A stretch of 64,000 nucleotides of DNA from Ewingella americana (GCF_006438725.1 NZ_RCZD01000003.1:248001-312000); one strand, 5' to 3'; positions 43,460 through 54,671 are shown, numbered from the stretch's first letter. The notes: generated from the letters alone by a model not told the origin. Made by a program: numbers and translations.

Positions 43460-45429
43460 TGCCGGAACTGGGAACTTTTTCACTCTGTCTGGCTTTAGGT
43501 CTGGCAATACTGCTGAGTATTTACCCGCAATGGGGTGCGGCGCGGCAGGATAACCGCATGATGGCGATGGCTCGTCCGCTCTCTTACGGCATGTTTGCCA
43601 CCATCATGCTGGCTTTCATTATTCTGGTTCACGCCTTTGTCGTGAATGACTTTACCGTGGCTTATGTCGCCAACAACTCCAACACGCTCCTGCCGGTCTA
43701 TTACCGCATGGCGGCTACCTGGGGGGCGCATGAGGGCTCGCTGCTTTTATGGGTGCTGTTGCTGAGTTGCTGGACGTTAGCCGTGGCGCTGTTTAGCCGC
43801 AGTATGCCGCAGGATGCGGTGGCCCGCGTGCTGGCGGTGATGGGCATGATCACCGCCGGGTTCCTGGTGTTTATCTTGCTGACGTCTAACCCGTTTATCC
43901 GCACCTTGCCGGGCTTCCCGGTGGACGGCAGTGACCTGAATCCGGTGTTGCAGGATATCGGGCTGATTTTCCATCCGCCGCTGCTCTATATGGGTTACGT
44001 CGGATTCTCGGTCGCCTTCGCGTTTGCGATTGCCTCGCTGATGGCCGGGCGGCTCGATACCGCCTGGGCGCGCTGGTCGCGTCCGTGGACACAGGCTGCC
44101 TGGGTCTTCCTGACCATCGGCATCGTGCTGGGTTCGGCCTGGGCTTATTACGAATTGGGCTGGGGCGGCTGGTGGTTCTGGGATCCGGTAGAGAACGCCT
44201 CGTTTATGCCGTGGCTGGCCGGTACGGCGCTGATCCACTCGCTGGCGGTGACCGAAAAACGCGGCACCTTCAAAGCCTGGACGGTCCTGCTGGCGATCAC
44301 CTGTTTCTCGCTGTGCCTGCTCGGGACTTTCCTGGTGCGTTCCGGCGTGCTGGTGTCGGTGCACTCATTCGCCTCTGACCCGGCGCGCGGTATGTTTATC
44401 CTCGCCTACCTGGTGATTGTCATCGGCGGATCGCTGCTGCTGTACGCCATCAAAGGTAACTCGGTGCGTGCACCAAGCCGCCATGAGCTGCATTCGCGCG
44501 AAAGTTATCTGCTCGGCAACAACGTGTTGCTGATTGCCGCCATGCTGGTGGTGTTGCTCGGTACGCTGCTGCCGCTGATCCACAAACAGCTCGGCATGGG
44601 CAGTATTTCCATCGGCGAACCTTTCTTTAATACCATGTTTACCTGGCTGATGGCGCCGCTGGCGCTGCTGCTGGGCATCGGCCCGTTGGTGCGCTGGCGT
44701 CGTGATGAGCCAAGCAAACTGTGGCGCCGGTTGGGCGTGGCGCTGGTGGTGACGTTGTTGCTGTCGATTCTGCTGCCGTGGCTGTTGCAGGATAAAATCA
44801 TCGGCATGACGGTGGTCGGCCTGCTGATGTCAGTGTGGGTGATTGTACTGACGCTGATGGAGCTGCACGAACGCGCTACCCACCGCCATACCTTCTGGCG
44901 CGGTCTGACGCATCTGTCGCGTAGCCACTGGGGCATGGTGCTCGGCCATCTTGGCGTAGCGGTGACGGTGATTGGTATCGCCTTCAGCCAAAATTACAGC
45001 GTCGAGCGTGACGTACGCATGAAAGCCGGCGATAGCGTGGATATCCATGATTACCACTTTGTTTTCCGTGATATGCGCGACATTCAGGGTTCGAACTATT
45101 CCGGCGGCGAAGCCAATATTGACGTCACCCGCCACGGTAAGCTGGTCACCACGCTGCATGCTGAAAAACGTTATTACAGCGTGGCGCATACCATGATGAC
45201 CGAAGCCGCTATCGACGGCAATCTGGCGCGTGATCTCTACGCCGCACTGGGTGAAGAGATGGATGACGGCTCATGGGCGGTGCGTCTGTACTACAAACCT
45301 TTCGTGCGCTGGATCTGGCTCGGCGGCCTGCTCATGGCAGTCGGTGGCATCTTCTGTATTCTCGATCCGCGTTACCGCATGAGTAAAAAACTCAAACGTC
45401 AGGGCAAAACGGAGAGTGAAGAAGCATGA
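43456..45429 (+). CDS. ccmF: Cytochrome c heme lyase subunit CcmF
   Basis: Large multi-span inner-membrane protein that attaches heme to apocytochrome c. It has 657 residues. WWD motif: [20 protein letters not shown]. Histidine-bearing loops include [24 protein letters not shown] and SVHSFASDP. The C-terminal periplasmic domain and last span are present, so length and motifs are complete. Overlaps ccmE and dsbE/ccmG by four bases. Confidence 0.97.
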   Translation: MMPELGTFSLCLALGLAILLSIYPQWGAARQDNRMMAMARPLSYGMFATIMLAFIILVHAFVVNDFTVAYVANNSNTLLPVYYRMAATWGAHEGSLLLWVLLLSCWTLAVALFSRSMPQDAVARVLAVMGMITAGFLVFILLTSNPFIRTLPGFPVDGSDLNPVLQDIGLIFHPPLLYMGYVGFSVAFAFAIASLMAGRLDTAWARWSRPWTQAAWVFLTIGIVLGSAWAYYELGWGGWWFWDPVENASFMPWLAGTALIHSLAVTEKRGTFKAWTVLLAITCFSLCLLGTFLVRSGVLVSVHSFASDPARGMFILAYLVIVIGGSLLLYAIKGNSVRAPSRHELHSRESYLLGNNVLLIAAMLVVLLGTLLPLIHKQLGMGSISIGEPFFNTMFTWLMAPLALLLGIGPLVRWRRDEPSKLWRRLGVALVVTLLLSILLPWLLQDKIIGMTVVGLLMSVWVIVLTLMELHERATHRHTFWRGLTHLSRSHWGMVLGHLGVAVTVIGIAFSQNYSVERDVRMKAGDSVDIHDYHFVFRDMRDIQGSNYSGGEANIDVTRHGKLVTTLHAEKRYYSVAHTMMTEAAIDGNLARDLYAALGEEMDDGSWAVRLYYKPFVRWIWLGGLLMAVGGIFCILDPRYRMSKKLKRQGKTESEEA

Positions 45430-45977
45430 ACCGCAAACTCCTGTTCGTTCCGTTTGTGCTGTTTCTGGCGCTGGCTGCGGCCTTTCTGGTGCAACTGACC
45501 CGTAATGCTAATGGCGATGATCCGACGCTGCTCGAATCGGCGCTGATCGGCAAACCGGTGCCGGTGTTTAAACTGGAATCGCTGTCGCAACCGGGTAAAA
45601 CCTATGACCAGTCGGTGCTGCGCGACGGCAAGCCTATTCTGCTCAACGTCTGGGCGACCTGGTGCCCGACCTGCCGTGCCGAACATGAATATCTGAATAC
45701 ACTGGCGGCCAAAGGTATCCGCGTGGTCGGCCTCAATTACAAAGACGATCGCCAGAAGGCAGTGAACTGGCTCAACACGCTGGGCAACCCTTATGCGCTG
45801 AGTCTGTATGACGGCGACGGGATGCTGGGGTTGGATCTTGGGGTCTACGGCGCGCCGGAAACTTTCCTGATCGACGGGCAGGGCATTATCCGCTATCGCC
45901 ATGCAGGGGATATGAATGAGAAAGTATGGCAGCAGGAAGTGATGCCGCTGTACAAACAATATGGCGGTGATGCATGA
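45426..45977 (+). CDS. dsbE: Thiol:disulfide oxidoreductase DsbE/CcmG
   Basis: Membrane-tethered periplasmic thioredoxin-like protein that reduces the CXXCH heme-binding site of apocytochromes. It has 183 residues; the active site is WCPTC (Cys80, Cys83) in NVWATWCPTCRAEHEYL, followed by GLNYKDDRQKAVNWLNTLGN and the cis-proline loop GVYGAPETFLID. Overlaps both neighbours by four bases. Confidence 0.97.
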   Translation: MNRKLLFVPFVLFLALAAAFLVQLTRNANGDDPTLLESALIGKPVPVFKLESLSQPGKTYDQSVLRDGKPILLNVWATWCPTCRAEHEYLNTLAAKGIRVVGLNYKDDRQKAVNWLNTLGNPYALSLYDGDGMLGLDLGVYGAPETFLIDGQGIIRYRHAGDMNEKVWQQEVMPLYKQYGGDA

Positions 45978-46510
45978 AAATGGGCTCATCGCTCGCGGCT
46001 CTGCTGCTCGGCCTGTGCCTGAGTTTTGGCGCGTTCGCGGCCATCGATACCTATCAGTTCAAGTCGGATGCGCAGGAACAGCAGTACCGGCAGATAACCG
46101 AACAACTGCGCTGCCCAAAATGCCAGAACACCAGCATTGCGGCATCGGACTCTATTATTGCCGCTGACATGCGCACCAAGGTTTATCAGTTGCTAAACGA
46201 AGGCCAGAGCCGTGAGCAAATCGTGCAATATATGGTGGCGCGCTATGGCAACTTTGTGACTTATGAACCGCCGGTTACACCATCGACCCTTATTCTGTGG
46301 CTCGGTCCGCTGCTGTTTGTACTGATGGGTGTGACGGTCATCGTGATGCGGGCGCGGCGGCAGGGGGGGCTGGTCAGCGCGAAAAACCGGGTGAATGTTA
46401 CCGCCGAAAAGGCGCTACCTCCTTGCGAACTTTCATTAACAGAACAACAGCGCCTGGCGCACTTATTGAATGATATAAAGATGAAAGACAGTGACGGGAA
46501 AGCATCATGA
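45974..46510 (+). CDS. ccmH: Cytochrome c maturation protein CcmH (short form)
   Basis: Periplasmic-facing thiol protein that works with CcmF and CcmG. It has 178 residues: signal peptide (LSFGAFAA), LRCPKCQN with Cys47 and Cys50, and a C-terminal membrane segment (ILWLGPLLFVLMGVTVIVMR). E. coli CcmH is about 350 residues because CcmI-like TPRs are fused to it; here that part is in the next gene. A further Cys in LPPCEL of the cytosolic tail is unusual. Confidence 0.94.
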   Translation: MKMGSSLAALLLGLCLSFGAFAAIDTYQFKSDAQEQQYRQITEQLRCPKCQNTSIAASDSIIAADMRTKVYQLLNEGQSREQIVQYMVARYGNFVTYEPPVTPSTLILWLGPLLFVLMGVTVIVMRARRQGGLVSAKNRVNVTAEKALPPCELSLTEQQRLAHLLNDIKMKDSDGKAS

Positions 46511-47718
46511 GTATTTTTTGGCTGATCATTGTAGTGATGTTGATGATTGCTGTTGCACTGTTTGTCGTGCCGGTGTTGCGTGGCGACCGCGCTGAGCACA
46601 CGTCGCGCGATGCGCTGAACAAAGCCTTTTACCAACATCGCCTGAGCGAACTTGAGCAGGACGAAGATCAGGGTGTCGTCGATGAGCGGCCGCAGCATAT
46701 CCGTGAATTGCAGGAGAACCTGCTGAGCGATATTCCTGAACAGGCCACTCGTGTCGGGCAGCCAATTGGCCGCTGGACGCTGGTGCCGGGTACGCTATTG
46801 CTGGTATTGGTGACGCTGGGCTTCTATTTCTATGTCGGCGGTCTGGGGCAGGTGAGTGCATGGAATCAAATTATGGCGCGGATGCCGGATCTGCGCCACC
46901 GCATTGCCGATGAGAATTCGCCACCGCTGACCATCATGGACGTGCAGGATTTAGGCTTAGGGTTGCGCACTGATTTGCAAAAAGACCCGTCGAATGCCAA
47001 AGACTGGATGCTGCTGGGGCGTGTCGGAATGGCACTCAATAATGCCAGTACCGCGACGCAGGCCTTCGCCCACGCCTATCAGCTTTCTCCGAGTGATGCG
47101 GAGATTAAGCTCGGTTATGCCGAAGTATTAACCCGCTCTGCAGATCCGCAAGATAATATTAGCGGCAGTAAACTCTTACGCAGTATGCTGGAGCAGAATC
47201 AGGCTAATTTACGCGTATTGAGCCTGCTGGCCTACAATGAATTTGAGCAGGGTCATTATCCGCAGGCCATCGGCGCGTGGCAGTTGATGCTGAAAATTTT
47301 GCCCCCCGGTGATAAGCGTGGCGATATGGTTCGCGCCAGTATTGAACAGGCCAGGGTAAAGTCCGGGCAGGGGAATGTCAGTCTCGGCATCAATGTTACT
47401 CTGTCTGTGGAAGTGGCCAAACAGCTTCCCCAACAAGGTACTGTGTTTATATCGGTGACCGATGGCAGCAACCCGGTTCCGGTCGCGGTGAAAAAGTTGC
47501 CACTGAGCCGGTTCCCGTTGGCCATGACCATGGATGACAGCAACGCCATGATGCCGCAAAGATTGCTTTCTTCACTGCATCAGTTAAAAGTACGCGTTCG
47601 AATTTCACCAAACGGTCTGGCCACGCCATCGAAAGGCGACTGGTACGGTGACAGTTCGCTGACTGATTTTTCCGGCAATGGACAGGTCAGCATTGAGATT
47701 AATCAGCAGGTTCCCTGA
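46507..47718 (+). CDS. ccmI: Cytochrome c maturation TPR chaperone CcmI
   Basis: Apocytochrome chaperone of the heme lyase complex. It has 403 residues: two N-terminal membrane segments around a cytosolic loop (YQHRLSELEQDEDQGVVDE), then periplasmic TPRs (DWMLLGRVGMALNNASTATQ, AFAHAYQLSPSDAEIKLGYA) and a C-terminal beta domain (GNVSLGINVTLSVEVAKQLP). It overlaps ccmH by four bases. E. coli has no separate gene of this full type. Last gene of the ccm operon; mlaA starts 32 bases on. Confidence 0.93.
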   Translation: MSIFWLIIVVMLMIAVALFVVPVLRGDRAEHTSRDALNKAFYQHRLSELEQDEDQGVVDERPQHIRELQENLLSDIPEQATRVGQPIGRWTLVPGTLLLVLVTLGFYFYVGGLGQVSAWNQIMARMPDLRHRIADENSPPLTIMDVQDLGLGLRTDLQKDPSNAKDWMLLGRVGMALNNASTATQAFAHAYQLSPSDAEIKLGYAEVLTRSADPQDNISGSKLLRSMLEQNQANLRVLSLLAYNEFEQGHYPQAIGAWQLMLKILPPGDKRGDMVRASIEQARVKSGQGNVSLGINVTLSVEVAKQLPQQGTVFISVTDGSNPVPVAVKKLPLSRFPLAMTMDDSNAMMPQRLLSSLHQLKVRVRISPNGLATPSKGDWYGDSSLTDFSGNGQVSIEINQQVP

Positions 47719-47750
47719 AAGCGGAACCGAAGAAAAATAGGGAGATAACC

Positions 47751-48515
47751 ATGAACTTACGCCTGACTGGGCTGGCGTTTGCGACAGTCGTGCTGGTGGG
47801 CTGCGCCGGTGCGTCATCGGACAGCGAACCGCAGGGACGTTCCGATCCGCTTGAAGGCTTCAACCGTACCATGTTCAATTTCAACTACAACATTATGGAC
47901 CCGTATGTACTGCGTCCGGTGGCTGTAGCCTGGAAAAACTATGTGCCGGTGCCTGCGCGTAACGGGATGACCAACTTCTTCGATAACCTCGACGAACCGG
48001 CCAGCATGGTCAATGCCTTTGCACAAGGTGACCCGTACCGGGCAATGATCCACTTCAACCGTTTCTTCCTCAATACCTTACTGGGTATGGGCGGTCTGAT
48101 TGACGTAGCGTCAATGGCCAACCCAAAACTGGCGAAAGAAGAGAAACGCGGTTTTGGTACAACGCTCGCGCATTATGGCGTTGGCTATGGTCCTTACGTT
48201 CAGCTTCCGGCTTATGGCAGTTTCACACTGCGTGATGAAGGTGGCGACACGGTGGATTACCTCTACCCGATGCTCAGCTACCTGACATTCTGGATGTCGG
48301 CCGGTAAATTTGTGCTTGAAGGCGTGGAAACCCGTGCTGAATTGCTCGATTCCGATCAAATTCTGCGAAATTCTTCCGACCCTTACCTGATGATGCGTGA
48401 AGCTTACTTCCAGCGTCATGACTTCCTGGCGAGTGGCGGTAAACTGACGCCGCAGAACAACCCGAATGCGGCGGTGATTCAGGGTGATTTAGACAGTATC
48501 GATTCCGCGAACTGA
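47751..48515 (+). CDS. mlaA: Outer-membrane lipid asymmetry lipoprotein MlaA
   Basis: Outer-membrane lipoprotein (VacJ) that removes mislocalised phospholipids from the outer leaflet and hands them to MlaC. It has 254 residues with lipobox VGC (Cys18). Family blocks are DPLEGFNRTMFNFNYNIMDP, FFDNLDEPASMVNAFAQGDP, FFLNTLLGMGGLIDVAS and GYGPYVQLPAYGSFTLRDEG. Followed by a strong terminator. Confidence 0.96.
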   Translation: MNLRLTGLAFATVVLVGCAGASSDSEPQGRSDPLEGFNRTMFNFNYNIMDPYVLRPVAVAWKNYVPVPARNGMTNFFDNLDEPASMVNAFAQGDPYRAMIHFNRFFLNTLLGMGGLIDVASMANPKLAKEEKRGFGTTLAHYGVGYGPYVQLPAYGSFTLRDEGGDTVDYLYPMLSYLTFWMSAGKFVLEGVETRAELLDSDQILRNSSDPYLMMREAYFQRHDFLASGGKLTPQNNPNAAVIQGDLDSIDSAN

Positions 48516-48542
48516 TCGGTTCCGTCCATTTTACCTGATCAA

Positions 48543-48570
48543 TAAAAAAGCGCCTTGCGGCGCTTTTTTT
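48543..48570. terminator. Bidirectional terminator between mlaA and fadL
   Basis: AAAAAAGCGCC-TTG-CGGCGCTTTTTTT, T-run on both strands, between convergent genes. Confidence 0.9.
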
Positions 48571-48598
48571 GTCTCTGTCACTCGACGTACGGCAGGTA

Positions 48599-49876
48599 TC
48601 AGAAGGTATAGTTAAAGTTCGCGCCGTACAGCATCGCGGTCCCTTTGGCCTGGAACTCATAGTTCGGCACACCATTGGCGACCTTCTCACTGATATTCAC
48701 CGTCTGGCCATGCATGTAAGACACGCCCAAATCCACGGAAGCATCTTTGTTAAATGCGTAAGTGGTCCCTGCGCTTATCCAGAAACGGTCCTGATCGGGA
48801 ATGGAAATGGTGCGGTTGTCGGCTGGCACTGGGCTGTCATCGAAGGCAATACCGGTACGGAAGGTCCAGTTATCATCATAGTAATAGGTGGTACCCAACG
48901 CGATGCGGTAGGCGTCCTGATAACCTTCATGTTTTTCAAACAGTGTCTGGCCGTTGTTGCCGGTGGCTTTCAGCTCCTGGAATTCGCTCCAACTGGTATA
49001 CGCCATGCTGTAGTGAATTGCCCATTTAGGGGCCACTTTGTTATAACCCGAGATCTCCCACACTTCCGGCAAGTTCAGGGTCAGTGCACCCGGAACGGTA
49101 CTTCCACCGGTACCGCCTAATCGCGCAGGAATGCCGTTTTTATAGTCGCCGTTGAAGTCGATATTCACTTTCGAACGGTAGGTAAAGCCGTAACGGTTAT
49201 TGTCATCCACTTCATACAAGATGCCGGCGTTCCAGCCGTAGCCCCATTCGTGACCTTGCAGGTCAGCGACTTCGGTACTTGGCGTGATCAACCCACGGGA
49301 AGTGATCGGACCTAACTCACCGGCAGTACGGGTAATTTTGGCCTTGGCATACACGGCGTCAAAACCCAGACCCAGACTGAAGTGCTGGTTAATACGATAG
49401 GCGGCGCTCAAGTTAGTGTTGACCGTCGTCAGATCGGTTTCACCTCCCAGAGGACCGGCGGCGTAGTTGTCGTTAAACTGAGTTGCCAGCCCGTAGTTGG
49501 AGGTGGCAGAAGCACCTACAGCCCACTGGTCGTTCAACGGCATAATAAAGTGAATGTTTGGGATCCACTGATTCGGCGCGATGTTATCCGCATCAGTGCT
49601 GTTTCCTGTTACAGGAGAACGGCCGGTAATATTGACGTTCGGGTCAACGTAGACTGCGCCGATGGAGAAAGACGGACGGGAGAACATGGTCATGGTAGCT
49701 GGGTTACGGCTGCCGGATGCTGCGCTATCAGCAATGGCCCCTTCACCTGAAAACGAACGACCAAGACCGGCTGCGGTGTATTCATTTAACTGAAAACCGG
49801 CCGCATACACATTTGATGAAACAATTGCCACTGCAGCTGCCAGAGCTGATCTTTTTAACAGGTTTTTCTGGTTCAT
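48599..49876 (-). CDS. fadL: Long-chain fatty acid outer-membrane transporter FadL
   Basis: Fourteen-strand beta barrel that takes up long-chain fatty acids. It has 425 residues from the ATG giving [11 protein letters not shown], with GAGG eight bases upstream; an earlier frame start adds 18 unrelated residues. The signal peptide is cleaved after SNVYA, and the mature start [20 protein letters not shown] forms the hatch with the NPA motif in [15 protein letters not shown]. It ends GANFNYTF. About 20 residues shorter than E. coli FadL. Two FadR-like sites lie upstream. Confidence 0.95.
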   Translation of the reverse strand: MNQKNLLKRSALAAAVAIVSSNVYAAGFQLNEYTAAGLGRSFSGEGAIADSAASGSRNPATMTMFSRPSFSIGAVYVDPNVNITGRSPVTGNSTDADNIAPNQWIPNIHFIMPLNDQWAVGASATSNYGLATQFNDNYAAGPLGGETDLTTVNTNLSAAYRINQHFSLGLGFDAVYAKAKITRTAGELGPITSRGLITPSTEVADLQGHEWGYGWNAGILYEVDDNNRYGFTYRSKVNIDFNGDYKNGIPARLGGTGGSTVPGALTLNLPEVWEISGYNKVAPKWAIHYSMAYTSWSEFQELKATGNNGQTLFEKHEGYQDAYRIALGTTYYYDDNWTFRTGIAFDDSPVPADNRTISIPDQDRFWISAGTTYAFNKDASVDLGVSYMHGQTVNISEKVANGVPNYEFQAKGTAMLYGANFNYTF

Positions 49877-50294
49877 GACCAAAACCTCAATTTTATGTTT
49901 TTTATCAAACAATGTTACATGGAGTAACAATGAGCGCAGGATTGTAGGGTTCGTTCTCAGTCTGACAAATCAGACCAGTGAGCGAAGTATAGGTCCGACC
50001 TGTGCGTATGTTGCAATGATGTTTCTTATATATTTCAGATTTGATGTTGAAAATTAGATCCGCTTAACAAAAAACAAACAGTTTGAGGTGAACTAAATAA
50101 CGTTTCAGGTGGATGTTCGAGATGAATTTAACTTCTCATTATTATTTCTGTGATTTTAATCACTTAAATGTCACACAAAAAGTAAGTGCTAGGCGACAGG
50201 CCGCTGCGGGCGTAAAATAAAGGCTGAAATAACCCCCTTTTAATGACAAAAATGGCCGACCTGCGATCGCGATGGTCAGTGCCGGGAGAACATA
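49877..50294. other. fadL-yfcZ divergent regulatory region
   Basis: 418 bases between divergent genes with the fadL and yfcZ promoters and two FadR-like sites at 49964-50004. No gene recognised; AT-rich around 50040-50170. Confidence 0.6.
49964..50004 (-). promoter_or_regulatory. Two FadR-like operators at the fadL promoter
   Basis: On the fadL coding strand, CAGGTCGGACCTATA (about 49989-50003) resembles E. coli fadL site 1 (TGGTCCGACCTATA), and CACTGGTCTGATTTG (about 49966-49980) resembles site 2 (TGGTCTGATTT). Spacing and order match E. coli, where FadR represses fadL until acyl-CoA binds it. Confidence 0.7.
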
Positions 50295-50627
50295 ATGTCT
50301 GACGTAACTTTATCTTCGAAATCCACCAAGCCATTGCATTCCATTAATAAATGCGGCGCTGAAGAGACCGCAGCCTGCTGCTGCGTAGATGTCGGTACCA
50401 TCATGGATAACACCGATTGCACAGCCTCTTACAGCCACGTATTTGCAACTGAAGCGCAGGCCAATGCGATGTTGAACAGCCTGACCGAAAAAGCCCGCAG
50501 CGTGGAATCAGAACCTTGTGTGATTGAAAGCCGTATGGAGAAAGTTGAGGGGGGTGTCGAGCTGAACATTGACTTCACGTTCTCCTGCCAGGCTGAGACC
50601 ATGATATTTCAGTTAGCATTAAGGTAA
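50295..50627 (+). CDS. yfcZ: YfcZ/YiiS (DUF406) family protein
   Basis: A 110-residue protein matching E. coli YfcZ: NKCGAEETAACCCVDVGTIM, DNTDCTASYSHVFATEAQAN, LTEKARSVESEPCVIESRM, NIDFTFSCQAETMIFQLALR. The Cys-rich CCC run and GTIMDN are family marks. Function unknown. The N-terminus is about 16 residues longer than in E. coli, but GGGAG precedes the ATG at a good distance. It lies between fadL and fadIJ, as in E. coli. Confidence 0.9.
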   Translation: MSDVTLSSKSTKPLHSINKCGAEETAACCCVDVGTIMDNTDCTASYSHVFATEAQANAMLNSLTEKARSVESEPCVIESRMEKVEGGVELNIDFTFSCQAETMIFQLALR

Positions 50628-50666
50628 TTCATCTTTTCTGGATAACAGAATATTGAATTGATAAGA

Positions 50667-50698
50667 AACCGTGGCCCTTACAGGTCGCGGTTTTTTTT
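50667..50698 (+). terminator. Terminator after yfcZ
   Basis: AACCGTG...CGCGGTT imperfect stem followed by a run of nine T. Confidence 0.65.
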
Positions 50699-50763
50699 TG
50701 CTGTTGCTCTCACTTCGTCACGTTAGGCTTTGCCAAATGTAAACATATGGTTAAAACTAAACT

Positions 50764-50780
50764 ATCAGGTCAGACCTCTT
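50764..50780 (+). promoter_or_regulatory. FadR-like operator upstream of fadI
   Basis: ATCAGGTCAGACCTCTT, a near-palindromic match to the FadR core TGGTNNGACCA with one changed arm base, 14 bases before the fadI start. FadR repression of fadIJ is known in E. coli. Confidence 0.65.
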
Positions 50781-50794
50781 AATCCGGAGCCACT

Positions 50795-52108
50795 ATGAAC
50801 AAGGTTATCCCGCTGGTGACACGCGAAGGCGATCGCATTGCGATCGTAGACGGATTGCGTACACCTTTCGCCAAACAAGCGACGGCCTATCACGGCATTC
50901 CCGCGGTGGATTTAGGCAAGATGGTAGTGAGCGAGCTGTTGGCTAAAAGCGGTATCGACCCGAAAATCATCGACCAACTGGTATTTGGACAGGTGGTGCA
51001 GATGCCGGAAGCGCCAAACATCGCCCGCGAAATTGTGCTGGGGACCGGCATGAGTGTCTCGACCGACGCCTACAGCGTGTCACGTGCCTGCGCGACCAGC
51101 TTTCAGGCGGTGGCAAATGTAGCGGAAAGTATTATCAGCGGCACCATCAGCATAGGCATTGCCGGGGGGGCGGACTCCTCATCGGTATTGCCGATTGGCG
51201 TCAGTAAACGTCTGGCCCGCGTGCTGGTGGACGTCAACAAAGCCCGCACGCTGTCACAACGTCTGGCGCTGTTTAGTAAACTCAAATTTCGGGATCTGTT
51301 ACCGGTACCCCCTGCGGTGGCGGAATACTCAACCGGGTTGCGAATGGGGGACACTGCTGAACAGATGGCGAAATCCCACGGCATTACCCGCCTGCAACAG
51401 GATGAACTGGCACACCGGTCACACTCCCTGGCCGCGCAGGCCTGGGAAAACGGCTACCTTAATGCGCAGGTGATGACGGCTCAGGTTCCGCCATACCGCG
51501 ACGTGCTGCAAAAAGACAATAACGTCCGTATGAACTCCGAACTGTCCCAGTATGCCAAGCTGCGTCCGGCTTTTGACCGTCGCCACGGCACAGTGACAGC
51601 AGCCACCAGTACGCCGCTGACCGACGGGGCTGCCGCCGTGTTGATGATGAGTGAATCCCGTGCGCGGGAATTGGGCCTCAGACCTCTCGGTTACCTGAAA
51701 AGCTTTGCTTTTGCCGCCATCGATGTTTGGGAAGATATGTTGCTCGGCCCTGCGTATGCCACACCGCTGGCTCTTGATCGGGCGGGGCTTACGCTTGACG
51801 ATCTGGACTTAATTGATATGCACGAGGCTTTCGCTGCTCAAACACTGGCTAACATCAAAATGTTTGCCAGTGATACTTTTGCCCGTGAAAAACTCGGGCG
51901 TGCGCAAGCCATCGGTGAAATCGACTGGGATAAGTTCAATGTGCTGGGCGGTTCGCTGGCTTACGGACACCCCTTTGCCGCCACGGGCGCACGCATGATA
52001 ACGCAGACATTGCATGAACTTCGCCGGCGTGGCGGGCGGTTCGGGTTAACCACCGCCTGTGCGGCGGGTGGATTGGGCGCAGCCATGATCCTGGAGGCAG
52101 CAGAATGA
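50795..52108 (+). CDS. fadI: 3-ketoacyl-CoA thiolase FadI
   Basis: Beta subunit of the anaerobic-type fatty-acid oxidation complex; cleaves 3-ketoacyl-CoA with CoA. It has 437 residues. Nucleophile Cys99 in [13 protein letters not shown], His in [29 protein letters not shown], and the second catalytic Cys in [17 protein letters not shown]. Its stop overlaps fadJ by four bases (ATGA), so the subunits are coupled. Confidence 0.97.
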   Translation: MNKVIPLVTREGDRIAIVDGLRTPFAKQATAYHGIPAVDLGKMVVSELLAKSGIDPKIIDQLVFGQVVQMPEAPNIAREIVLGTGMSVSTDAYSVSRACATSFQAVANVAESIISGTISIGIAGGADSSSVLPIGVSKRLARVLVDVNKARTLSQRLALFSKLKFRDLLPVPPAVAEYSTGLRMGDTAEQMAKSHGITRLQQDELAHRSHSLAAQAWENGYLNAQVMTAQVPPYRDVLQKDNNVRMNSELSQYAKLRPAFDRRHGTVTAATSTPLTDGAAAVLMMSESRARELGLRPLGYLKSFAFAAIDVWEDMLLGPAYATPLALDRAGLTLDDLDLIDMHEAFAAQTLANIKMFASDTFAREKLGRAQAIGEIDWDKFNVLGGSLAYGHPFAATGARMITQTLHELRRRGGRFGLTTACAAGGLGAAMILEAAE

Positions 52109-54255
52109 ATGACGAGATGATTGGCGTTGAAACAGCACCCGCTTCAGCCTTTACGCTGGCGTTTACCGACCAGCATGTCGGCATCATTACCATCGACGTT
52201 CCCGGTGAAAAGGTAAACACCTTAAAAGCTGAATTCGTTGAGCAAATCTGTGCCGTTTTGCAAAAAGCCCAACAATACCCACAACTGAAAGGGCTGGTGC
52301 TTATTTCCGGCAAACCGGACTCTTTTATTGCCGGTGCTGATATCACTATGATTGCCGGTTGCAAAACGGCAGAAGAGGCGAGCAGCCTGGCGAAGAAAGG
52401 CCAGTCGGTCATGTCCCATATTTCGGCAATGTCCGTTCCCGTGGTGGCCGCTATTCACGGCGCATGCCTGGGAGGCGGGCTGGAACTGGCATTGGCCTGC
52501 CATGCGCGCATCTGTTCTCTGGATGATAAAACGCAGCTCGGCTTACCGGAAGTACAACTCGGTTTGCTGCCCGGTTCTGGTGGCACACAGCGGCTGCCGC
52601 GTCTGATTGGTGCGCCGAAAGCCCTGGACATGATGCTCACGGGCCGCAGTATTCGCGCCAAACAGGCGCAGAGAATGGGCCTGGTCGACGACGCTGTTCC
52701 GCAGGCCATCCTGCTGCAAACGGCCCTTGAACGTGTCGCGCAGGGGCGAAAGGCCCGCGCGCCCTTGCCGTGGCAGGCGCGTCTGGTCGGTGGGCCTCTC
52801 GGAAAAGCGCTACTGTTCCACTTTGTGCGTAAGCAGATCCGTGCAAAAACACAGGGTAACTATCCGGCTACCGAAAAAATTATCGACGTCGTGAGAAACG
52901 GTTTGGACCATGGACGCGCCAGTGGGTATCAGGCTGAAGCGCAGGCGTTTGGCGAACTGGTCATAACGCCACAATCGGCGGCACTGCGGGGGCTGTTTTT
53001 CGCCTCCACCGCCCTGAAAAAAGAGCGCGGTGCCGGGGCTGAACCGCTGTCGTTGAAGCGCATTGGTATTCTGGGCGGCGGCCTGATGGGCGGGGGAATC
53101 GCTAACGTTACTGCCACCCGTGCCGGTCTGGCGGTGCGGATAAAAGACATTAATCATGAAGGCATCCGCCACGCGCTGAAGTACAGCTGGGACCTGCTTG
53201 AAAAACGGGTACGCGCAGGGAGGCTAACGCGCACCGAGCAGCAGCGGCAGATGATGCTGATCTCCGGCACGACCGACTACAGTGGTTTCGAGCGTGTGGA
53301 TTTGGTGATTGAGGCTGTCTTTGAGGATTTATCACTGAAACAGCAGATGGTGGCCGAGATTGAACATTATGCCTCGCCGCAGACTATTTTTGCGTCAAAT
53401 ACCTCTTCTCTGCCTATTCACGCTATTGCTGCCAACGCAACCAGACCTGAGCAAGTGATCGGGCTGCACTTTTTCAGCCCGGTCGATAAGATGCCGTTGG
53501 TCGAGGTGATCCCCCATGCTGGAACCAGCGAACAGACGATCTCCACGACTGTGGCACTGGCTAAAAAACAGGGAAAAACGGCGATTGTGGTGGGTGACAG
53601 TGCCGGGTTCTATGTAAACCGTATTCTTGCGCCATACATTAACGAAGCAACGCGCTGTTTACTCGAAGGTGAACCGATTGCACATATCGACAACGCATTG
53701 GTGAATTTTGGCTTCCCGGTGGGGCCACTACAGTTGCTGGATGAAGTGGGGATCGACGTCGGCACTAAAATCATTCCTGTGCTGGTTGATGCTCTCGGGC
53801 CGCGTTTCGCCGCGCCTCCGGCACTGGATGCGATATTGAAGGACGACCGCAAAGGACGCAAAAATGGCAAAGGATTCTACCTGTATGCGCAGCAAGGCCG
53901 GCAGGCGAAGAAAAAGCAGGCCGACCCGGCGATTTATCGCTTACTCAACGTGACACCAAAACAGCAGCAAGAGGGAGAACATATCGCCCGACGCTGTGTG
54001 ATGATCATGCTCAACGAAGCCGTTCGCTGCCTGGATGAAAATGTGCTGCGCAATGCACGCGATGGCGACATCGGCGCAGTGTTTGGGATTGGTTTCCCAC
54101 CCTTCCTCGGCGGGCCTTTCCGATACATCGACCAGTTGGGGGCTGCCGAGGTAGTGAAAACCTTGCAGGGCCTGCAACAGCACTATGGCGAGCATTTTGC
54201 GCCCTGTGCCGGGCTGGTCAGACGCGCGCAGGAAGGTCAGCGTTTTTACGATTAA
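52105..54255 (+). CDS. fadJ: Fatty acid oxidation complex alpha subunit FadJ
   Basis: Bifunctional enoyl-CoA hydratase and L-3-hydroxyacyl-CoA dehydrogenase. It has 716 residues. The hydratase/crotonase part (1-190) has [14 protein letters not shown] and [18 protein letters not shown] with catalytic Glu in [20 protein letters not shown]. The dehydrogenase part has NAD motif [20 protein letters not shown] and catalytic [16 protein letters not shown]. The C-terminal domain ends [10 protein letters not shown]. Forms a complex with FadI. Confidence 0.97.
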   Translation: MNDEMIGVETAPASAFTLAFTDQHVGIITIDVPGEKVNTLKAEFVEQICAVLQKAQQYPQLKGLVLISGKPDSFIAGADITMIAGCKTAEEASSLAKKGQSVMSHISAMSVPVVAAIHGACLGGGLELALACHARICSLDDKTQLGLPEVQLGLLPGSGGTQRLPRLIGAPKALDMMLTGRSIRAKQAQRMGLVDDAVPQAILLQTALERVAQGRKARAPLPWQARLVGGPLGKALLFHFVRKQIRAKTQGNYPATEKIIDVVRNGLDHGRASGYQAEAQAFGELVITPQSAALRGLFFASTALKKERGAGAEPLSLKRIGILGGGLMGGGIANVTATRAGLAVRIKDINHEGIRHALKYSWDLLEKRVRAGRLTRTEQQRQMMLISGTTDYSGFERVDLVIEAVFEDLSLKQQMVAEIEHYASPQTIFASNTSSLPIHAIAANATRPEQVIGLHFFSPVDKMPLVEVIPHAGTSEQTISTTVALAKKQGKTAIVVGDSAGFYVNRILAPYINEATRCLLEGEPIAHIDNALVNFGFPVGPLQLLDEVGIDVGTKIIPVLVDALGPRFAAPPALDAILKDDRKGRKNGKGFYLYAQQGRQAKKKQADPAIYRLLNVTPKQQQEGEHIARRCVMIMLNEAVRCLDENVLRNARDGDIGAVFGIGFPPFLGGPFRYIDQLGAAEVVKTLQGLQQHYGEHFAPCAGLVRRAQEGQRFYD

Positions 54256-54671
54256 TCATCACACTGGGCATAAAAGCTCATCATCCTGTGACCCGTATCA
54301 CGGTGTGAGGGGCTTTTTCGCGGGAGGCTGGAACATAAAATGCTTTTCAGCATAATGCATCGATGCTGAATGTGTTTTATTACCGCGACAGACGCCTGGC
54401 GTACAATGGCAAGCGTTTGAAAAATAATCATTCTGCTTAATAATTAAGCAAAGTGGTTTACAAGCGGTATCGGTTGATGTAAAAAACAGCGTTTTCTTTA
54501 CGAGAACTTTCAGGCAAAATGCCCGCCCGCCATTAAAGAGACGGCGCGTTAGGTGGCTGTAGTACATGCGGTTGCCCTGCAAGCTTTTCCAGGAAAGCAT
54601 AGGGCAGAGGGTGATACAGCACGCGAGGCGTTTCTGTATAGCGCTATTTTTGTTAACAAAAGCGGTGCAAT
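54256..54671. other. Intergenic region fadJ-sixA
   Basis: 416 bases. An imperfect hairpin with T-run lies at 54265-54312 (AAAAGC...GGCTTTTT), a possible fadJ terminator. The rest holds the sixA promoter. A leftward open frame at 54298-54600 shows no ribosome site or family features. Confidence 0.5.

Noticed and set aside
54298-54600. 100-residue leftward frame between fadJ and sixA
   Set aside because: Cys/His-rich random-looking product without start signals or homology.
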